DNA from: Candidatus Mnemosynella biddleae
GTDB lineage: Archaea > Halobacteriota > Archaeoglobi > Mnemosynellales > Mnemosynellaceae
Direction: 5' to 3'
Assembly (NCBI GenBank): GCA_002011165.2
Contig: MTMI02000007.1
Span: 1 to 64,000 of the forward strand
Length of the DNA: 64,000 bases
This document shows, in pieces, positions 31,605 to 42,235 of this stretch. Position 1 is the first letter of the stretch; each line of letters begins with the position of its first letter. The notes beneath the pieces are model-generated. The model ran no database searches. It was not told where the DNA came from and saw nothing but the letters and a program-made list of their open reading frames with translations. Both the position numbers and the translations under genes were made by a program.

Positions 31605-32522
31605 ATGAAACGCATCATCTCGCATCCTCGCATAACTTATGGAACATCCCTTAAAGAATTTATAGATTTTTATCGTGGATGCGCTTTTGGAGCTGCAAGA
31701 GTCTCGGAAGCGATAGAAATTTATTTCGAAGCGGTTAAAAATCACTCTTTAATCTCCTTTGGTTTGGCAGGAGCAATGGTTCCAGCCGGGTTGAGAACAG
31801 TTATTTCTGATTTAATTCGTGATGGATTTATACATAACATCGTTCTCACGGGAGCGAATGTTGTTCACGACATCCTTGAGTCTCTTGGGCTACATCATTA
31901 CTACGGAATTGAAGGGAATGATGAAGAACTCAGAGATGAGGGTTTAAATAGAATTTTCGATGTTTATGTTCCGGATTCTCATTTTGAGAAGTTGGAAGAA
32001 TTTCTTTTGGAGGTATTTTCGGATCTTCCCGAGAAGACCGATTTTATCTCGGTTCTTCGAGCTATTGGCGAGAGGATTAGGGACAGAAATTCCATTTTAA
32101 AATCAGCCTATGATTCTGAAGCTCTTCTCCTTTGCCCAGGTTTTATGGATTCAATGCTCGGCATTCACTTCTGGTTATCAGCTCAGAGAAGATATGTTGA
32201 TGTAACCGCAGAGCTCAGAACTCTCAGTGAGAGAATTCACGAAGCTGAGAAAAACGCTGCTATTTTCATTGGAGGAGGTTTGCCAAAGAATTTCATTCTT
32301 CAATCCATGCTAATCTCCACGAAAGAAGGGTTCGACTATGCGATTCAAATAACTTCGGATTCTCCTCAGTGGGGTGGCCTCTCCGGTGCAACTCTTAGCG
32401 AGGCAAAGTCATGGGGAAAAGTGAAAAAAGATGCAAGATTCACAACTGTTTATGGGGATGCAACAATAATATTTCCGCTAATTGTTGCAGGTTTGAGAAT
32501 CTCTCTGGAGGATAGGAAATGA
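31605..32522 (+). CDS. dys: Deoxyhypusine synthase
   Basis: 305 aa from ATG 31605. It moves the aminobutyl group of spermidine onto a lysine of aIF5A, using NAD. Marks: GLAGAMVPAGLRTVISDLI, VLTGANVVHDILESLGLHHY, the NAD/active-site IFIGGGLPKNFILQ, ITSDSPQWGGLSGATLSEA, and the catalytic-lysine segment SWGKVKKDA. An in-frame TTG at 31596 overlaps the S10 stop; neither start has a good ribosome site. Its stop overlaps pyrF by 4 bp. Confidence 0.94.
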   Translation: MKRIISHPRITYGTSLKEFIDFYRGCAFGAARVSEAIEIYFEAVKNHSLISFGLAGAMVPAGLRTVISDLIRDGFIHNIVLTGANVVHDILESLGLHHYYGIEGNDEELRDEGLNRIFDVYVPDSHFEKLEEFLLEVFSDLPEKTDFISVLRAIGERIRDRNSILKSAYDSEALLLCPGFMDSMLGIHFWLSAQRRYVDVTAELRTLSERIHEAEKNAAIFIGGGLPKNFILQSMLISTKEGFDYAIQITSDSPQWGGLSGATLSEAKSWGKVKKDARFTTVYGDATIIFPLIVAGLRISLEDRK

Positions 32523-33181
32523 GATTTGAAAAAGGTATTATTGTCGCTTTAGATTCACCGAGATTTGAGATCATTGAAGATCTAAAGAATGAAGTGGATG
32601 CGGTTAAAATAGGTTATCCTCTTCTCCTTCCTAGGGGATTGAAAGTAATCCAAGAAATAAGCGAAGTCCTTCCTGTAATCGTAGATATAAAAATTGCTGA
32701 TGTACCTTATGTAAATGAAAAAATCTGCGAAATTCTATGTGAGAGTGGAGTCTCTGGAATTATAGCTCACGGGTTTACAGGAAGTGACTCTATAAGAGCA
32801 TGTGTAAGAGCCTCTTCCAACTTCAAAGTTTCTGTTTTCGTTGTTGCGGAGATGTCGCATCCCGGAGCTCTTGAGTTTATGAGCTCTCATTCAGATGAGA
32901 TCGCAAGAATCGCAATGCTGTGCGGTGCAGAAGGAATAGTTGCCCCTGCTACGAGACCTGAGTCTATAAAAAGACTTCACAACATCGTTCCAGAACTCAA
33001 GATAATTTCTCCAGGTGTTGGAACTCAAGGCGGATCTGCATATGAGGCAATCCTCTCAGGAGCCGATGCAGTTATAATAGGTCGTAGCGTATATGAAACT
33101 GAAGATGTAAAGGAAATCCTCTCAGAATTTCAGGAAGAAGTTGAGAGGGCCCGTGAGGAAAGAAGAAAGCTGAGGGGATGA
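32519..33181 (+). CDS. pyrF: Orotidine 5'-phosphate decarboxylase
   Basis: 220 aa TIM barrel that makes UMP from OMP. The catalytic D-x-K-x-x-D motif is VDIKIADVPY. Other marks: IIVALDSPRFEII at the start, IIAHGFTGSDSI, ISPGVGTQGGSAYEAILSGA and the phosphate-binding DAVIIGRSVYE. It overlaps dys by 4 bp. A T-rich run (33208-33214) after the stop may end some transcripts. Confidence 0.95.
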   Translation: MRFEKGIIVALDSPRFEIIEDLKNEVDAVKIGYPLLLPRGLKVIQEISEVLPVIVDIKIADVPYVNEKICEILCESGVSGIIAHGFTGSDSIRACVRASSNFKVSVFVVAEMSHPGALEFMSSHSDEIARIAMLCGAEGIVAPATRPESIKRLHNIVPELKIISPGVGTQGGSAYEAILSGADAVIIGRSVYETEDVKEILSEFQEEVERAREERRKLRG

Positions 33182-33227
33182 GGAGCCCTATGAGTTCTGA
33201 GGCCCTCTTTTTAAAAAGGTGGGTGGA

Positions 33228-33608
33228 ATGAGGGTTAGAGGAATTCTTAGAGAAACTCTCGAGTTCATTTTAAGTGTTGCAAACTCTTCTCATCCGAATG
33301 AGTTTATAGCTCTTCTTGAGGCTGAGGAAGAAGTCATAAAAGATTTGATCTTTCTTCCCGGAACTGCAACTTCTGACTCTCTTGCTCTTATGAGACTTGA
33401 GATGATGCCTCTTGGTATGAAAGTTGCCGGAACAGTTCACAGTCACCCATCTCCACCTCCTGTTCCATCGGATGAAGATCTCTTTACTTTCTCGAAGATT
33501 GGAGGAGTTCACATAATAGTTGCACATCCTTACGATATGAAAAGTTGGAGATGCTATAATTCTTCTGGAAAGGAAATCCCGTTAAAAGTCTTGGAGGAGG
33601 AGCCATGA
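33228..33608 (+). CDS. JAMM/MPN+ metalloprotease
   Basis: 126 aa, a single JAMM domain. The zinc motif H-x-H-x7-S-x2-D is complete: TVHSHPSPPPVPSDEDLF, with the general-base Glu probably in EFIALLEAEEE. The order and sequence closely resemble the Archaeoglobus JAMM protein I remember (AF2198). In archaea such enzymes remove ubiquitin-like SAMP modifiers or process sulfur carriers. ATG 33228 is chosen because AAAGGTGGG precedes it; a GTG at 33219 lies in that site. It overlaps ribL by 4 bp. Confidence 0.88.
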   Translation: MRVRGILRETLEFILSVANSSHPNEFIALLEAEEEVIKDLIFLPGTATSDSLALMRLEMMPLGMKVAGTVHSHPSPPPVPSDEDLFTFSKIGGVHIIVAHPYDMKSWRCYNSSGKEIPLKVLEEEP

Positions 33609-34021
33609 AGAAAGTTCTTGCGACTGGAACTTTTGACATATTGCATCCTGGCCACCTTTATTTCCTCAGGGAGGCCAAAAAGTTCGGGGACATCCTCTAT
33701 GTTATAGTTGCACGTGATAAGATGATCAGACATAAACCAAAGCCAGTGATACCTGAAGAACAACGTCTTGAGATGGTGAAAGCCCTTAAACCCGTAGATC
33801 ATGCTATCCTCGGGAGTGAAGAAGACATCTTCGAACCGGTTGAACAGATTAATCCTGATGTGATTGTTCTGGGATATGATCAAAAGTTTTCGGAAGAAGA
33901 ACTCAAAAAAGAACTTGAAAAAAGAGGGATAAAAGTAGAAATCGTCAGAATAGGAAAATATGAAGGTTGCAAACTCTGTTCTTCAGCTTCAATTATCGAG
34001 AAAATTAAGAAAGAGAGGTAA
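33605..34021 (+). CDS. ribL: FAD synthetase (archaeal FMN adenylyltransferase)
   Basis: 138 aa. A nucleotidyltransferase with GTFDILHPGHLYFLREAKKFG (HPGH at about 15-18; shown here only in part as GTFDILHPGHLYFL) and VIPEEQRLEMVKALKPVDHA. The C-terminal EGCKLCSSASIIEKIKKE has the conserved cysteines of RibL and the ISTTKI-like helix replaced by SSASII. RibL makes FAD from FMN and ATP. GGAGGAGGAG gives a strong ribosome site. The 3' end overlaps the convergent DUF371 gene by 17 bp. Confidence 0.92.
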   Translation: MKKVLATGTFDILHPGHLYFLREAKKFGDILYVIVARDKMIRHKPKPVIPEEQRLEMVKALKPVDHAILGSEEDIFEPVEQINPDVIVLGYDQKFSEEELKKELEKRGIKVEIVRIGKYEGCKLCSSASIIEKIKKER

Positions 34022-34409
34022 TGGTAATTTCAAGATCAATCTCTTTTCGAAGTTCCCTCACGAAGTCTCTTGATAGATCTCTCGCTGCTTTATCACTCTT
34101 TATCATCAGAGTTCTCCCACAGACGAAGTTACTCTTTCTGATGACAATATCCTCGTTATGAGTCAGTTCATGACCCGGGTAAAAACCCTTTATCTCTTCT
34201 TTAGCTCCCGAAGGTAATCTAATCTCCATTTTAAGCCACTGAGCTTCTCTTCGAAGCTTATCGTTGAGATCTCTCGCTGATTTATCAGAGGAGACCGCAA
34301 CAATACAATCTCCCCTAAGAGAGCACTCTGTCTCTCTCGTTATCTCCAGTGTTGTTCTATGCTTTGCGGTTATATTTCTGTGACCCCTTGCTCTTATAAT
34401 GACTTTCAT
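34005..34409 (-). CDS. DUF371 protein
   Basis: 134 aa. It matches an archaeal family of unknown function (DUF371): an N-terminal RARGHRNITAKHRTTLEIT, the repeat-like CIVAVSSDKSARDLNDKLR and LMIKSDKAARDLSRDFVREL, and PGHELTHNEDIVIRKSNFV between them. The two SDKxARDL segments suggest an internal duplication. No membrane segment or cofactor motif is seen. It is coupled to the aminotransferase upstream by a 4-bp overlap. Confidence 0.85.
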   Translation of the reverse strand: MKVIIRARGHRNITAKHRTTLEITRETECSLRGDCIVAVSSDKSARDLNDKLRREAQWLKMEIRLPSGAKEEIKGFYPGHELTHNEDIVIRKSNFVCGRTLMIKSDKAARDLSRDFVRELRKEIDLEITITSLS

Positions 34410-35560
34410 GAGCTCTCTGTGAGAACCTTTTTGATCCTCTCCAGTGCCCTCTTTATATCCTCTATGGAGGCTGCATAAGAAATTCTTATGTAATCTTTGT
34501 TGCCCGGTCCAAAAGCACTTCCCGGAGTCGTTGCAACATAGGCCTCGCTTAGAAGTCTCTCAACAACCTCCTCTCCGCTTCCAAAATCTCCGACATATGG
34601 AAAGACATAAAAAGCACCTTTAGGTATCTCTGTTTTGAATCCGATCTCTCTCAGTCCCTCTACGATCACCTTTCTTCTTCTGTTAAACTCTTCTCTCATC
34701 TCTTCTACGAAATCTTGAGGCTGACGAAGAGCCTCCAAAGCAGCATACATAACAAAAGTCGTGGGATGCGAGACGCTATGAGACTGAACTTTCATGAGTC
34801 CCTTCATGATTTTCTTCGGAGCTGCAAGATAACCAATTCTCCATCCCGTCATTGCATATGATTTTGAGAAACCATTCACAGTAATCGTTCTATCCTCCAT
34901 TCCATCAAAAGAGCCTATGGAGAAGTGTTTGACATCATCATAGATAAGCTTCTCATAGATTTCATCGCTTAACACATAGAAATCATGATCAATCGCTAAA
35001 TCTGCTATTTCCTTCAGTTCTCTCTCTCCAAGAACAGCTCCAGATGGATTGGAAGGCGAATTCAAGATGAGGAGCTTGGTTTTGTCACTCACATATTCAG
35101 CAAGATTCACTGGTTTAAACCCATTCTCCCTGTCTGTTGGAACCCAGACGGTTCTCCCTCCGCTTATTTTCACACAGGCATCGTACGTGACCCAAGAAGG
35201 ATCAAAAAGTATGACCTCATCTCCGTCATCGACGAGAGTCTGAGCCACCTCAAAAATTGCGTGCTTTGCTCCTGGAGTTACGAGAATATTCTCAGCAGTT
35301 ACATCCAGTCCATTTTCTTCTCTAAGTTTCTTCGCTATCTCCTCCCTGAGTTCAGGAATTCCTTGAGCAGGAGCATAATGAGTGTCTCCTCTCATCAAAG
35401 ACTTCACTGCAGCCTCTTTTATGTGCATCGGAGTATCAAAATCCGGTTCTCCAAGGGAGAGACTTATAACGTCTTTGCCCTCTCTCTTTAGCTTCTTCGC
35501 AAGATCCGTAATTCTGAATGTTGCGGATTCTTCTATTCTTTCAACTCTCCTAGCGAGCAT
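34406..35560 (-). CDS. Class I aspartate/aromatic aminotransferase
   Basis: 384 aa PLP enzyme. Marks: KLKREGKDVISLSLGEPDFD, PSNPSGAVLGERELKEIA, the Asp that holds PLP in YVLSDEIYEKLIYD, and the PLP lysine in VNGFSKSYAMTGWRIGYLAA. C-terminal Arg is in YIRISYAAS. It moves amino groups between aspartate (or aromatic amino acids) and 2-oxoglutarate; substrate preference is not readable. AGAGGTGA lies 6 nt before the ATG. It follows ribH by 1 nt, so an amino-acid gene sits within the riboflavin run. Confidence 0.93.
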   Translation of the reverse strand: MLARRVERIEESATFRITDLAKKLKREGKDVISLSLGEPDFDTPMHIKEAAVKSLMRGDTHYAPAQGIPELREEIAKKLREENGLDVTAENILVTPGAKHAIFEVAQTLVDDGDEVILFDPSWVTYDACVKISGGRTVWVPTDRENGFKPVNLAEYVSDKTKLLILNSPSNPSGAVLGERELKEIADLAIDHDFYVLSDEIYEKLIYDDVKHFSIGSFDGMEDRTITVNGFSKSYAMTGWRIGYLAAPKKIMKGLMKVQSHSVSHPTTFVMYAALEALRQPQDFVEEMREEFNRRRKVIVEGLREIGFKTEIPKGAFYVFPYVGDFGSGEEVVERLLSEAYVATTPGSAFGPGNKDYIRISYAASIEDIKRALERIKKVLTESS

Positions 35561-35561
35561 A

Positions 35562-35981
35562 TTATCTCACCTCTCTCAATCTCTTTACCATCTTCACCGC
35601 AGCCTCAACCGCTCTCTTAGCGTAATCAACTCTTTCATGAGCCTCCATTCTACTCATTCCCGGTCCAGAGATTCCAAGAGTCACGGGTTTTCCGTATTCG
35701 ATCGAAAGATCTGCAATTTTTCTTGCCGTATGTTGAGCAACAATCTCATCATGTTCGGTTGCACCCTCTATCACGCATCCAATTGCAACCACCGCATCCA
35801 CATCGATCTTCTCCAGCATCGTTTTTATTGCTAAAGGCATATCAAAGACACCGGGAACATAAATTGTTGAAACAACTTCTGCTCCGAGAAATGTGGCATG
35901 CTCTCTTCCAAGTATCTCCATCTGGTACGTTATATCTCTGTTGAATTCGGAGACAACAAATCCGAGTTTAATTTTCTCCAC
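35562..35981 (-). CDS. ribH: 6,7-dimethyl-8-ribityllumazine synthase
   Basis: 139 aa from GTG 35981. It condenses the aminopyrimidine with dihydroxybutanone phosphate. Marks: [34 protein letters not shown], and [20 protein letters not shown], whose His is catalytic. GAGGTGA is 5 nt before the chosen GTG; the earlier GTG (35990) overlaps that site. Riboflavin synthase is 13 nt upstream in the same unit. Confidence 0.95.
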   Translation of the reverse strand: MEKIKLGFVVSEFNRDITYQMEILGREHATFLGAEVVSTIYVPGVFDMPLAIKTMLEKIDVDAVVAIGCVIEGATEHDEIVAQHTARKIADLSIEYGKPVTLGISGPGMSRMEAHERVDYAKRAVEAAVKMVKRLREVR

Positions 35982-35994
35982 AAATCTCACCTCT

Positions 35995-37592
<1,598 letters not shown>

Positions 37593-37656
37593 CTCATCAC
37601 CTTTTCCCCAAGAATCTTGAATTTTTCACTATATTACACTTTTTAAAATTTACCCA

Positions 37657-38918
37657 TCATAGATAATGAAGAGTAAGTGGAAGAAAAAGAGAACCCCTAC
37701 AGTTTATCCTTCTGACTCCAACCAGCGGTGGGATCAATCCTATGATTGTTGAGGTGATGAAGAGAAGAAACGAGAAAATACCTCCGCTTAGAAGAACAAG
37801 TGCTGTGAGAGAGAATAGAATTGCGATGCAAAGCCCGGTAGTTCACTTTTCAATTTTCTTTGCGAAGATTTTCCCCATAAGAATTGTTACGTGATACGAA
37901 AGAATAGAGACACCAATGATAAGAAGAAGGAAAGAAACGAGTATCTCGAAAGTCATTTCTGGGAGTATCTCTCTTATATAAACCATTGCTCCAGTTCTTG
38001 CTCTTCCAATCGAGTGGAGGGCTATGAAACTGAGAATAGCATTTGACGTATTAACACCGCTTACCGAGATGTAAATTCCTCTGAGGCATAAGAGCTCCTC
38101 GGAAAGAAAATTCTTGAAAGAACTGTTGGCAGTTGATGAAACTCCGGGAATCTAGGCGACAAGAGAACCAGCAAGGGGTCTGGTGATGATACCTCTTATC
38201 ATAACTTTTGTTGGTATCTTTGGTCCATCATCTTTTTGCTCTAGGATCTGTGGCGAGGATATTATGGTTGTAAGCAAAAAAGAAGTACCGAAAAAAACCC
38301 AGTTAACATTGGAAAAAGTACTGAAGACGGAAAGATCGAGGATGACATCCAGAACTCTCTCTTGAGAGCAGTGTATCCCAAAAATCCAGAAAGAAGAAAG
38401 ATAAAAAGAGCTTTTACCTTAGGAAGAAACTTTCTTAACTTTCCTCCTCCTTCTATCGTCTCTTTACTTTCACTAAAAATCAAAAGGGACAAAAGAATAA
38501 TGAGAAGAAAGCCCATGTTGTGCTCCATCTCTCTATAAAATCTCATAAAGAAGGGAGCAAAAGGAAGCATTAGGAGGAAGGAGAGAAAAACAGAGGCAAG
38601 CAATCCAAAAGCAGAGAGCTTAACAGCCTCGATTCCTCTTCCATCCATCATCATTTCGTGAGATGGAAGGACTGTAAGCACAATCTCTGGATCTAGACCT
38701 CCTATAAAGATTGAGGGTATGATGTCTAAGAATGTGTTGGTTATTGAAGATGAGAGAATTATTACGGCTCCGTAAAGAGGATTGAGATCAGAAAGAAGAA
38801 CGAAAGACGCTACAATCAGTGCAAAAGTATTGGGATGCAATTCAGGAATCAATCTAGAAAGCACTCCAAGAACGACTCCAAATGATAAAGATAGGAGGAT
38901 TGCGAGGAAATCTCCCAT
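37657..38918 (-). pseudogene. TctA-family (DUF112-like) transporter, inactivated
   Basis: An intact N-terminal 218-codon frame (38918 to 38262) has LNPLYGAVIILSSSITNTFL and FIGGLDPEIVLTVLPSHEMM. It breaks at a run of seven T (minus strand, near 38296), and the next frame continues with LLTTIISSPQILEQKDDG. A TAG replaces a residue before IPGVSS; VSGVNTSNAILSFIALHSIG follows, then a TGA after AKKIEK. The C terminus ends LHYL and a stop at 37657. One frameshift and two stops break a gene of about 420 codons. The family transports carboxylates or unknown anions through many membrane segments. Confidence 0.85.
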
Positions 38919-38928
38919 AATTCACTCT

Positions 38929-39363
38929 TCAGACTCTTCTCACAACTAATACTGGTATTTTCGCATGTCTTACGACTTTATCAGAAACGCTTCCTACCAG
39001 AAATTCGCTCAAAGGACTCTTTCCGTGAGCTCCTATAACTATAATATCCGCTCCTATCTCCTGTGAGAGTTCTAGGATTCTTTTCGCCTCATCTCCTGTC
39101 TCGATCCTCCTCCTCACTTTAATTCCATTCTCCTCACCCAATTTACTGATTTCTTCAAGTATTCTCTCTCCTTTTTCTCGGAGTTTGTTTATAAGCTCTT
39201 CAGAATATGTTCCTGTGAGAAATTCCTCATCGATATCGATTACGTGAAGGACAGTAACTTCCGCATTAAAAGCCTTTGCTATACTGAAAGCATGAAGAGC
39301 AGCTCTTTTTGAACACTCAGAACCATCAACCGGAAGAAGAATTTTCAAGTATTCGGGTAACAT
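38929..39363 (-). CDS. Universal stress protein (UspA family)
   Basis: 144 aa single Usp domain. It opens KILLPVDGSECSKRAALHAF. The ATP-binding motif G-2x-G-9x-G-S is present as GAHGKSPLSEFLVGSVSDKV, followed by KIPVLVVR. Such proteins bind ATP and are tied to stress survival; the partner is unknown. It lies 10 nt upstream of the decayed transporter on the same strand, a common Usp-transporter pairing. Confidence 0.93.
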   Translation of the reverse strand: MLPEYLKILLPVDGSECSKRAALHAFSIAKAFNAEVTVLHVIDIDEEFLTGTYSEELINKLREKGERILEEISKLGEENGIKVRRRIETGDEAKRILELSQEIGADIIVIGAHGKSPLSEFLVGSVSDKVVRHAKIPVLVVRRV

Positions 39364-39376
39364 ATAAAAACACCCT

Positions 39377-40048
39377 CTACACTCTCTCTTTCTTCATAGT
39401 TAAAAAATTTGCGATACTCGTTGAGTAGACCGTTATTCCAAGTTCTTCGCACAAAATTCTAGGGATATCTACAAATCCTTCCACTGCATCTATAACTGTT
39501 CCGTCACTCGTTGCCACAAATCTTTTACTTTTCAGCTCCCTATCCACACTTTTGGATGTCATCGTCTTAATCTCTGTAAGCTCCCCAATTTTTTTAGCTA
39601 TCTCTCCACTTTTGCTGACTTGGGAGTCCAGTAAAATAATTGAGTTTTTTGATATCTCCTGCAGTTTACTCTTGATCAATTCAACTGCCATCTCACTCCT
39701 TTCATTCCACTTATACTTTCCGAAAACACCTCTAACATCCCTCAAAACATCATCATCGCAGAGTATCAGAGTCTCATCGCTTAAAATGGCTTCAACAGTT
39801 ATAAGAACGTTGAAACCGTCTATCCAGAGTTCTTCTACTCGTCTTACTCTTTTTCTTCTCCTCCTCTCGGAGACGTTCTTTGGATAAACACTCCTTAGGA
39901 GAACATGACGCATTTCTTTGTTCAGTCTGTATCTTGAGGTCACGAAATTTAGAGCTGAATCTCTTTGATATCCCCGATTTAGAAGAAATCGAAAGTCGAA
40001 AATTGCGTCTCTCCATTCAGAGTTTTTTAACCATGTAGGGGCCTTCAA
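39377..40048 (-). CDS. DUF434 family protein
   Basis: 223 aa. It matches archaeal proteins annotated DUF434 with a DUF5616-like second part: FLLNRGYQRDSALNFVTSRY near the N terminus, then LWIDGFNVLITVEAILSD, LILCDDDVLRDVRGVFGKY, IILLDSQVSKSGEIAK and FVATSDGTVIDAVEGFVDIP. The second part looks like a PIN- or NYN-type nuclease fold (a run of Asp residues), but that is my inference. The start is a TTG at 40048 inside elp3, a 32-bp overlap with no clear ribosome site. Confidence 0.78.
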   Translation of the reverse strand: MKAPTWLKNSEWRDAIFDFRFLLNRGYQRDSALNFVTSRYRLNKEMRHVLLRSVYPKNVSERRRRKRVRRVEELWIDGFNVLITVEAILSDETLILCDDDVLRDVRGVFGKYKWNERSEMAVELIKSKLQEISKNSIILLDSQVSKSGEIAKKIGELTEIKTMTSKSVDRELKSKRFVATSDGTVIDAVEGFVDIPRILCEELGITVYSTSIANFLTMKKERV

Positions 40049-41570
40049 GTTCGTATCCCCTTCTTCTGTAATACTCTCTTACTCCGATTCCTGAAAGTAC
40101 AGCGATTCTTTCAAATCCGTGCTCTTTTGAGATCTCTTCCGCTCTTTCAAGGAGCCTCTCTCCAAAGCCTCTATGTTGACAGACTCTTCCATCTCCTCTC
40201 CTTCCAAAGGGCACAAGAGGACCATAGATGTGAAGCTCTCTTACAAGGGAAGCATTGATGAGCTCACTTCTCCGAACCTTATACGGAAATCTGAGCCTTA
40301 TATATCCCGCGAGTACGTCATTTTCTTCGAATGAGATGAAATATTCTTTTCCTCCACAGCAGGAGTATTTCCTCTCTACAATTTCAAAATCTATTTCTGA
40401 GAGATCTTTATGAACATGTCCGGCCTCTCTACACCTTATACATCTACATTTCCATCCTCTCTCTTCCATAAGTTCCTTTGCGAGCTCCCTTATGTTGCTC
40501 TTTTTGATTCCTGCCTCAATTTTGTGAATTGGAATATCTCTCTGAACTCGTTGAAGTCTGACCCACTCCGGAAGTCCTCTTTTTATCTCCGCAATTATTT
40601 CAACTGCTTCTTCGGTAGTCATCGGTTTGTAGTCTCCTCTTTTCCACATCTCATACAACTCGGTTCCCTTAACAACAAGAGTGGGATAGATCTTGAGGAA
40701 ATCAGGTTTAAATCTCTCATCCGAGAAGAGAATTTTGAACATCTTAGTATCTCTGTCTTTGTCAGATCCCGGCAATCCCGGCATCATATGAAATCCTACT
40801 TTAAAGCCAGAGTCTCTGAGCAATCTGTTGGCCTTTTCAACTTCTTTTACTCCATGTCCTCGTTTGATTTTTTTCAATACGTCATCGTAAATGCTCTGAA
40901 CACCAATCTCAACTTTTGTTCCTCCAAGTTCCAGCATAAGGTCTATTCTCCTCTCATCCACGCAGTCTGGTCTCGTCTCAAAGGTTATTCCAACGTTTCT
41001 CACATTCGCTCTTTCATTGATTCTCTTCTCTTCTTCCAGACTCCTCTCAACTGTTCTCTCTCCGGGGAAGTCGTTCATGGCATGAAAAGCCTCTTTCACG
41101 AACCATCGCTGGTAGTTCTCATCTCTTGCAGTGAAGGTTCCACCCATAACTATAAGCTCACATTTGTCAGTATGATGTCCTATTTCACTCAACTGTTTTA
41201 ATCTAGATCTTACTTGTTCATAGGGATCGTAGTTGTTCTGAATAGCTCTCAGTGCTGCGGGTTCGTGACCAACATAGCTCTGAGGAGAGTTGAAAGGAGA
41301 ATCCGGCCCTCCGGGACAGGGAACACACCTTCCATGAGGGCATTTCGCGGGTGAGCTCATGATTGCAACTACACAAACTCCAGAACTTGTTCTGACAGGT
41401 TTCTTCTTCAGAAGAGGTAGCAGAAGCTCTCTCTTCTCTCCTGCATGCTTCAAAATCTCACTGTTTTTCGGCATGCTAACTTTGTATTTCTTCGAAAATT
41501 CAAGCTTTGCTCTGTGAACGTTCTTTCCAGAGAGGATCTCTTCTATGAGTTCTCCAAAGTTCATCACCAT
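40017..41570 (-). CDS. elp3: Elp3, tRNA uridine-34 carboxymethyl-forming radical SAM/acetyltransferase
   Basis: 517 aa. The radical SAM cluster is C77-x4-C82-x2-C85 in KCPHGRCVPCPGG. The central part has MGGTFTARDENYQRWFVKEA and VGITFETRPDCVDERRID. The C-terminal GNAT domain has QHRGFGERLLERAEEISKEH and YYRRRGYELEGPYMV. Archaeal Elp3 works alone to modify the wobble uridine of tRNAs. It overlaps the nitroreductase gene upstream by 7 bp and DUF434 downstream by 32 bp. Confidence 0.96.
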   Translation of the reverse strand: MVMNFGELIEEILSGKNVHRAKLEFSKKYKVSMPKNSEILKHAGEKRELLLPLLKKKPVRTSSGVCVVAIMSSPAKCPHGRCVPCPGGPDSPFNSPQSYVGHEPAALRAIQNNYDPYEQVRSRLKQLSEIGHHTDKCELIVMGGTFTARDENYQRWFVKEAFHAMNDFPGERTVERSLEEEKRINERANVRNVGITFETRPDCVDERRIDLMLELGGTKVEIGVQSIYDDVLKKIKRGHGVKEVEKANRLLRDSGFKVGFHMMPGLPGSDKDRDTKMFKILFSDERFKPDFLKIYPTLVVKGTELYEMWKRGDYKPMTTEEAVEIIAEIKRGLPEWVRLQRVQRDIPIHKIEAGIKKSNIRELAKELMEERGWKCRCIRCREAGHVHKDLSEIDFEIVERKYSCCGGKEYFISFEENDVLAGYIRLRFPYKVRRSELINASLVRELHIYGPLVPFGRRGDGRVCQHRGFGERLLERAEEISKEHGFERIAVLSGIGVREYYRRRGYELEGPYMVKKL

Positions 41571-42082
41571 TTACCCCAGTGAATTAGCTTCTCCACTTCA
41601 ATTCTCCCGGGATTTGGAGGGATAGTTTTGGGATATCCAATAGCAATCATAGCAATAGGAATGACTCCGTCTGGTAGTTCAAGAATTTCCGAAACTCTTC
41701 TCTCATCAAAGGCTCCAACCCAACAGGCTCCAAGACCAAGAGTATGAGTTGCAAGCAAGATATTCTGAACCGCTGCGGTAGCGTCCTGAATTGCATAGAG
41801 CGTCCCCCTCTTTCCGTATTTCCTAGAACTCCTCGGAATGTTTGCGCATACAACAATCACAACGGGTGCATCTTTTATAACCTTCTGTCCAAGAGCTGCA
41901 TCTGCAAGTTCATCTTTTTTTGTTGTTACAACCACGAAATCGCGAGCTTGAAGATTTCCCGCGGAAGGAGCATAATTTCCATATTCTATGAGCTTTCGTA
42001 TTATTATAGGATCAATTTTTTTGTCAAGGAAATCTCTTACCGATCTTCTTTCCCTTATCACATTAAGGCAGTCCTTCTGCAT
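41564..42082 (-). CDS. Nitroreductase-family flavoprotein
   Basis: 172 aa. Marks: VIRERRSVRDFLDKKID at the N terminus, NYAPSAGNLQARDFVVVTTK, the mid region DATAAVQNILLATHTLGLGA with WVGAF, and a C-terminal IGYPKTIPP. These FMN enzymes reduce nitro groups, quinones or enones with NAD(P)H, or act in cofactor maturation. A strong TATA box lies 29 nt upstream. It is the first gene of the elp3 unit. Confidence 0.9.
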   Translation of the reverse strand: MQKDCLNVIRERRSVRDFLDKKIDPIIIRKLIEYGNYAPSAGNLQARDFVVVTTKKDELADAALGQKVIKDAPVVIVVCANIPRSSRKYGKRGTLYAIQDATAAVQNILLATHTLGLGACWVGAFDERRVSEILELPDGVIPIAMIAIGYPKTIPPNPGRIEVEKLIHWGKW

Positions 42083-42106
42083 TGCTTAAATCTCGGAGTC
42101 CAAACT

Positions 42107-42115
42107 TTATATATC
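42107..42115 (-). promoter_or_regulatory. TATA box of the nitroreductase-elp3 unit
   Basis: ATATATAAA on the minus strand, centred about 29 nt before the ATG at 42082. Confidence 0.55.
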
Positions 42116-42202
42116 TTTCATTTTCTGAAATCGGAGATCAGGAAGCTCCGTTCATTTACCCTTTCTGAGTTTCACATCGTTCACTTAAAATTTTGGGCAT
42201 AA

Positions 42203-42211
42203 CTTATTTAT
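42203..42211 (+). promoter_or_regulatory. TATA box of the ACT-hom-cgi121 unit
   Basis: CTTATTTAT-like sequence centred about 29 nt before the ATG at 42236, with a pyrimidine-rich stretch between; leaderless type. Confidence 0.5.
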
Positions 42212-42235
42212 TTCATCTTTTCTTTCTCTCTTTCG

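Noticed and set aside
33182-33227. Possible hairpin terminator between pyrF and the JAMM gene
   Set aside because: A T run is present but I could not find a convincing stem; only the T-rich stretch is mentioned under pyrF.
38155-38160. In-frame TAG in the transporter gene as a possible pyrrolysine codon
   Set aside because: The same gene also has a frameshift and an in-frame TGA, so simple decay explains it better. No pyl genes are in the window.
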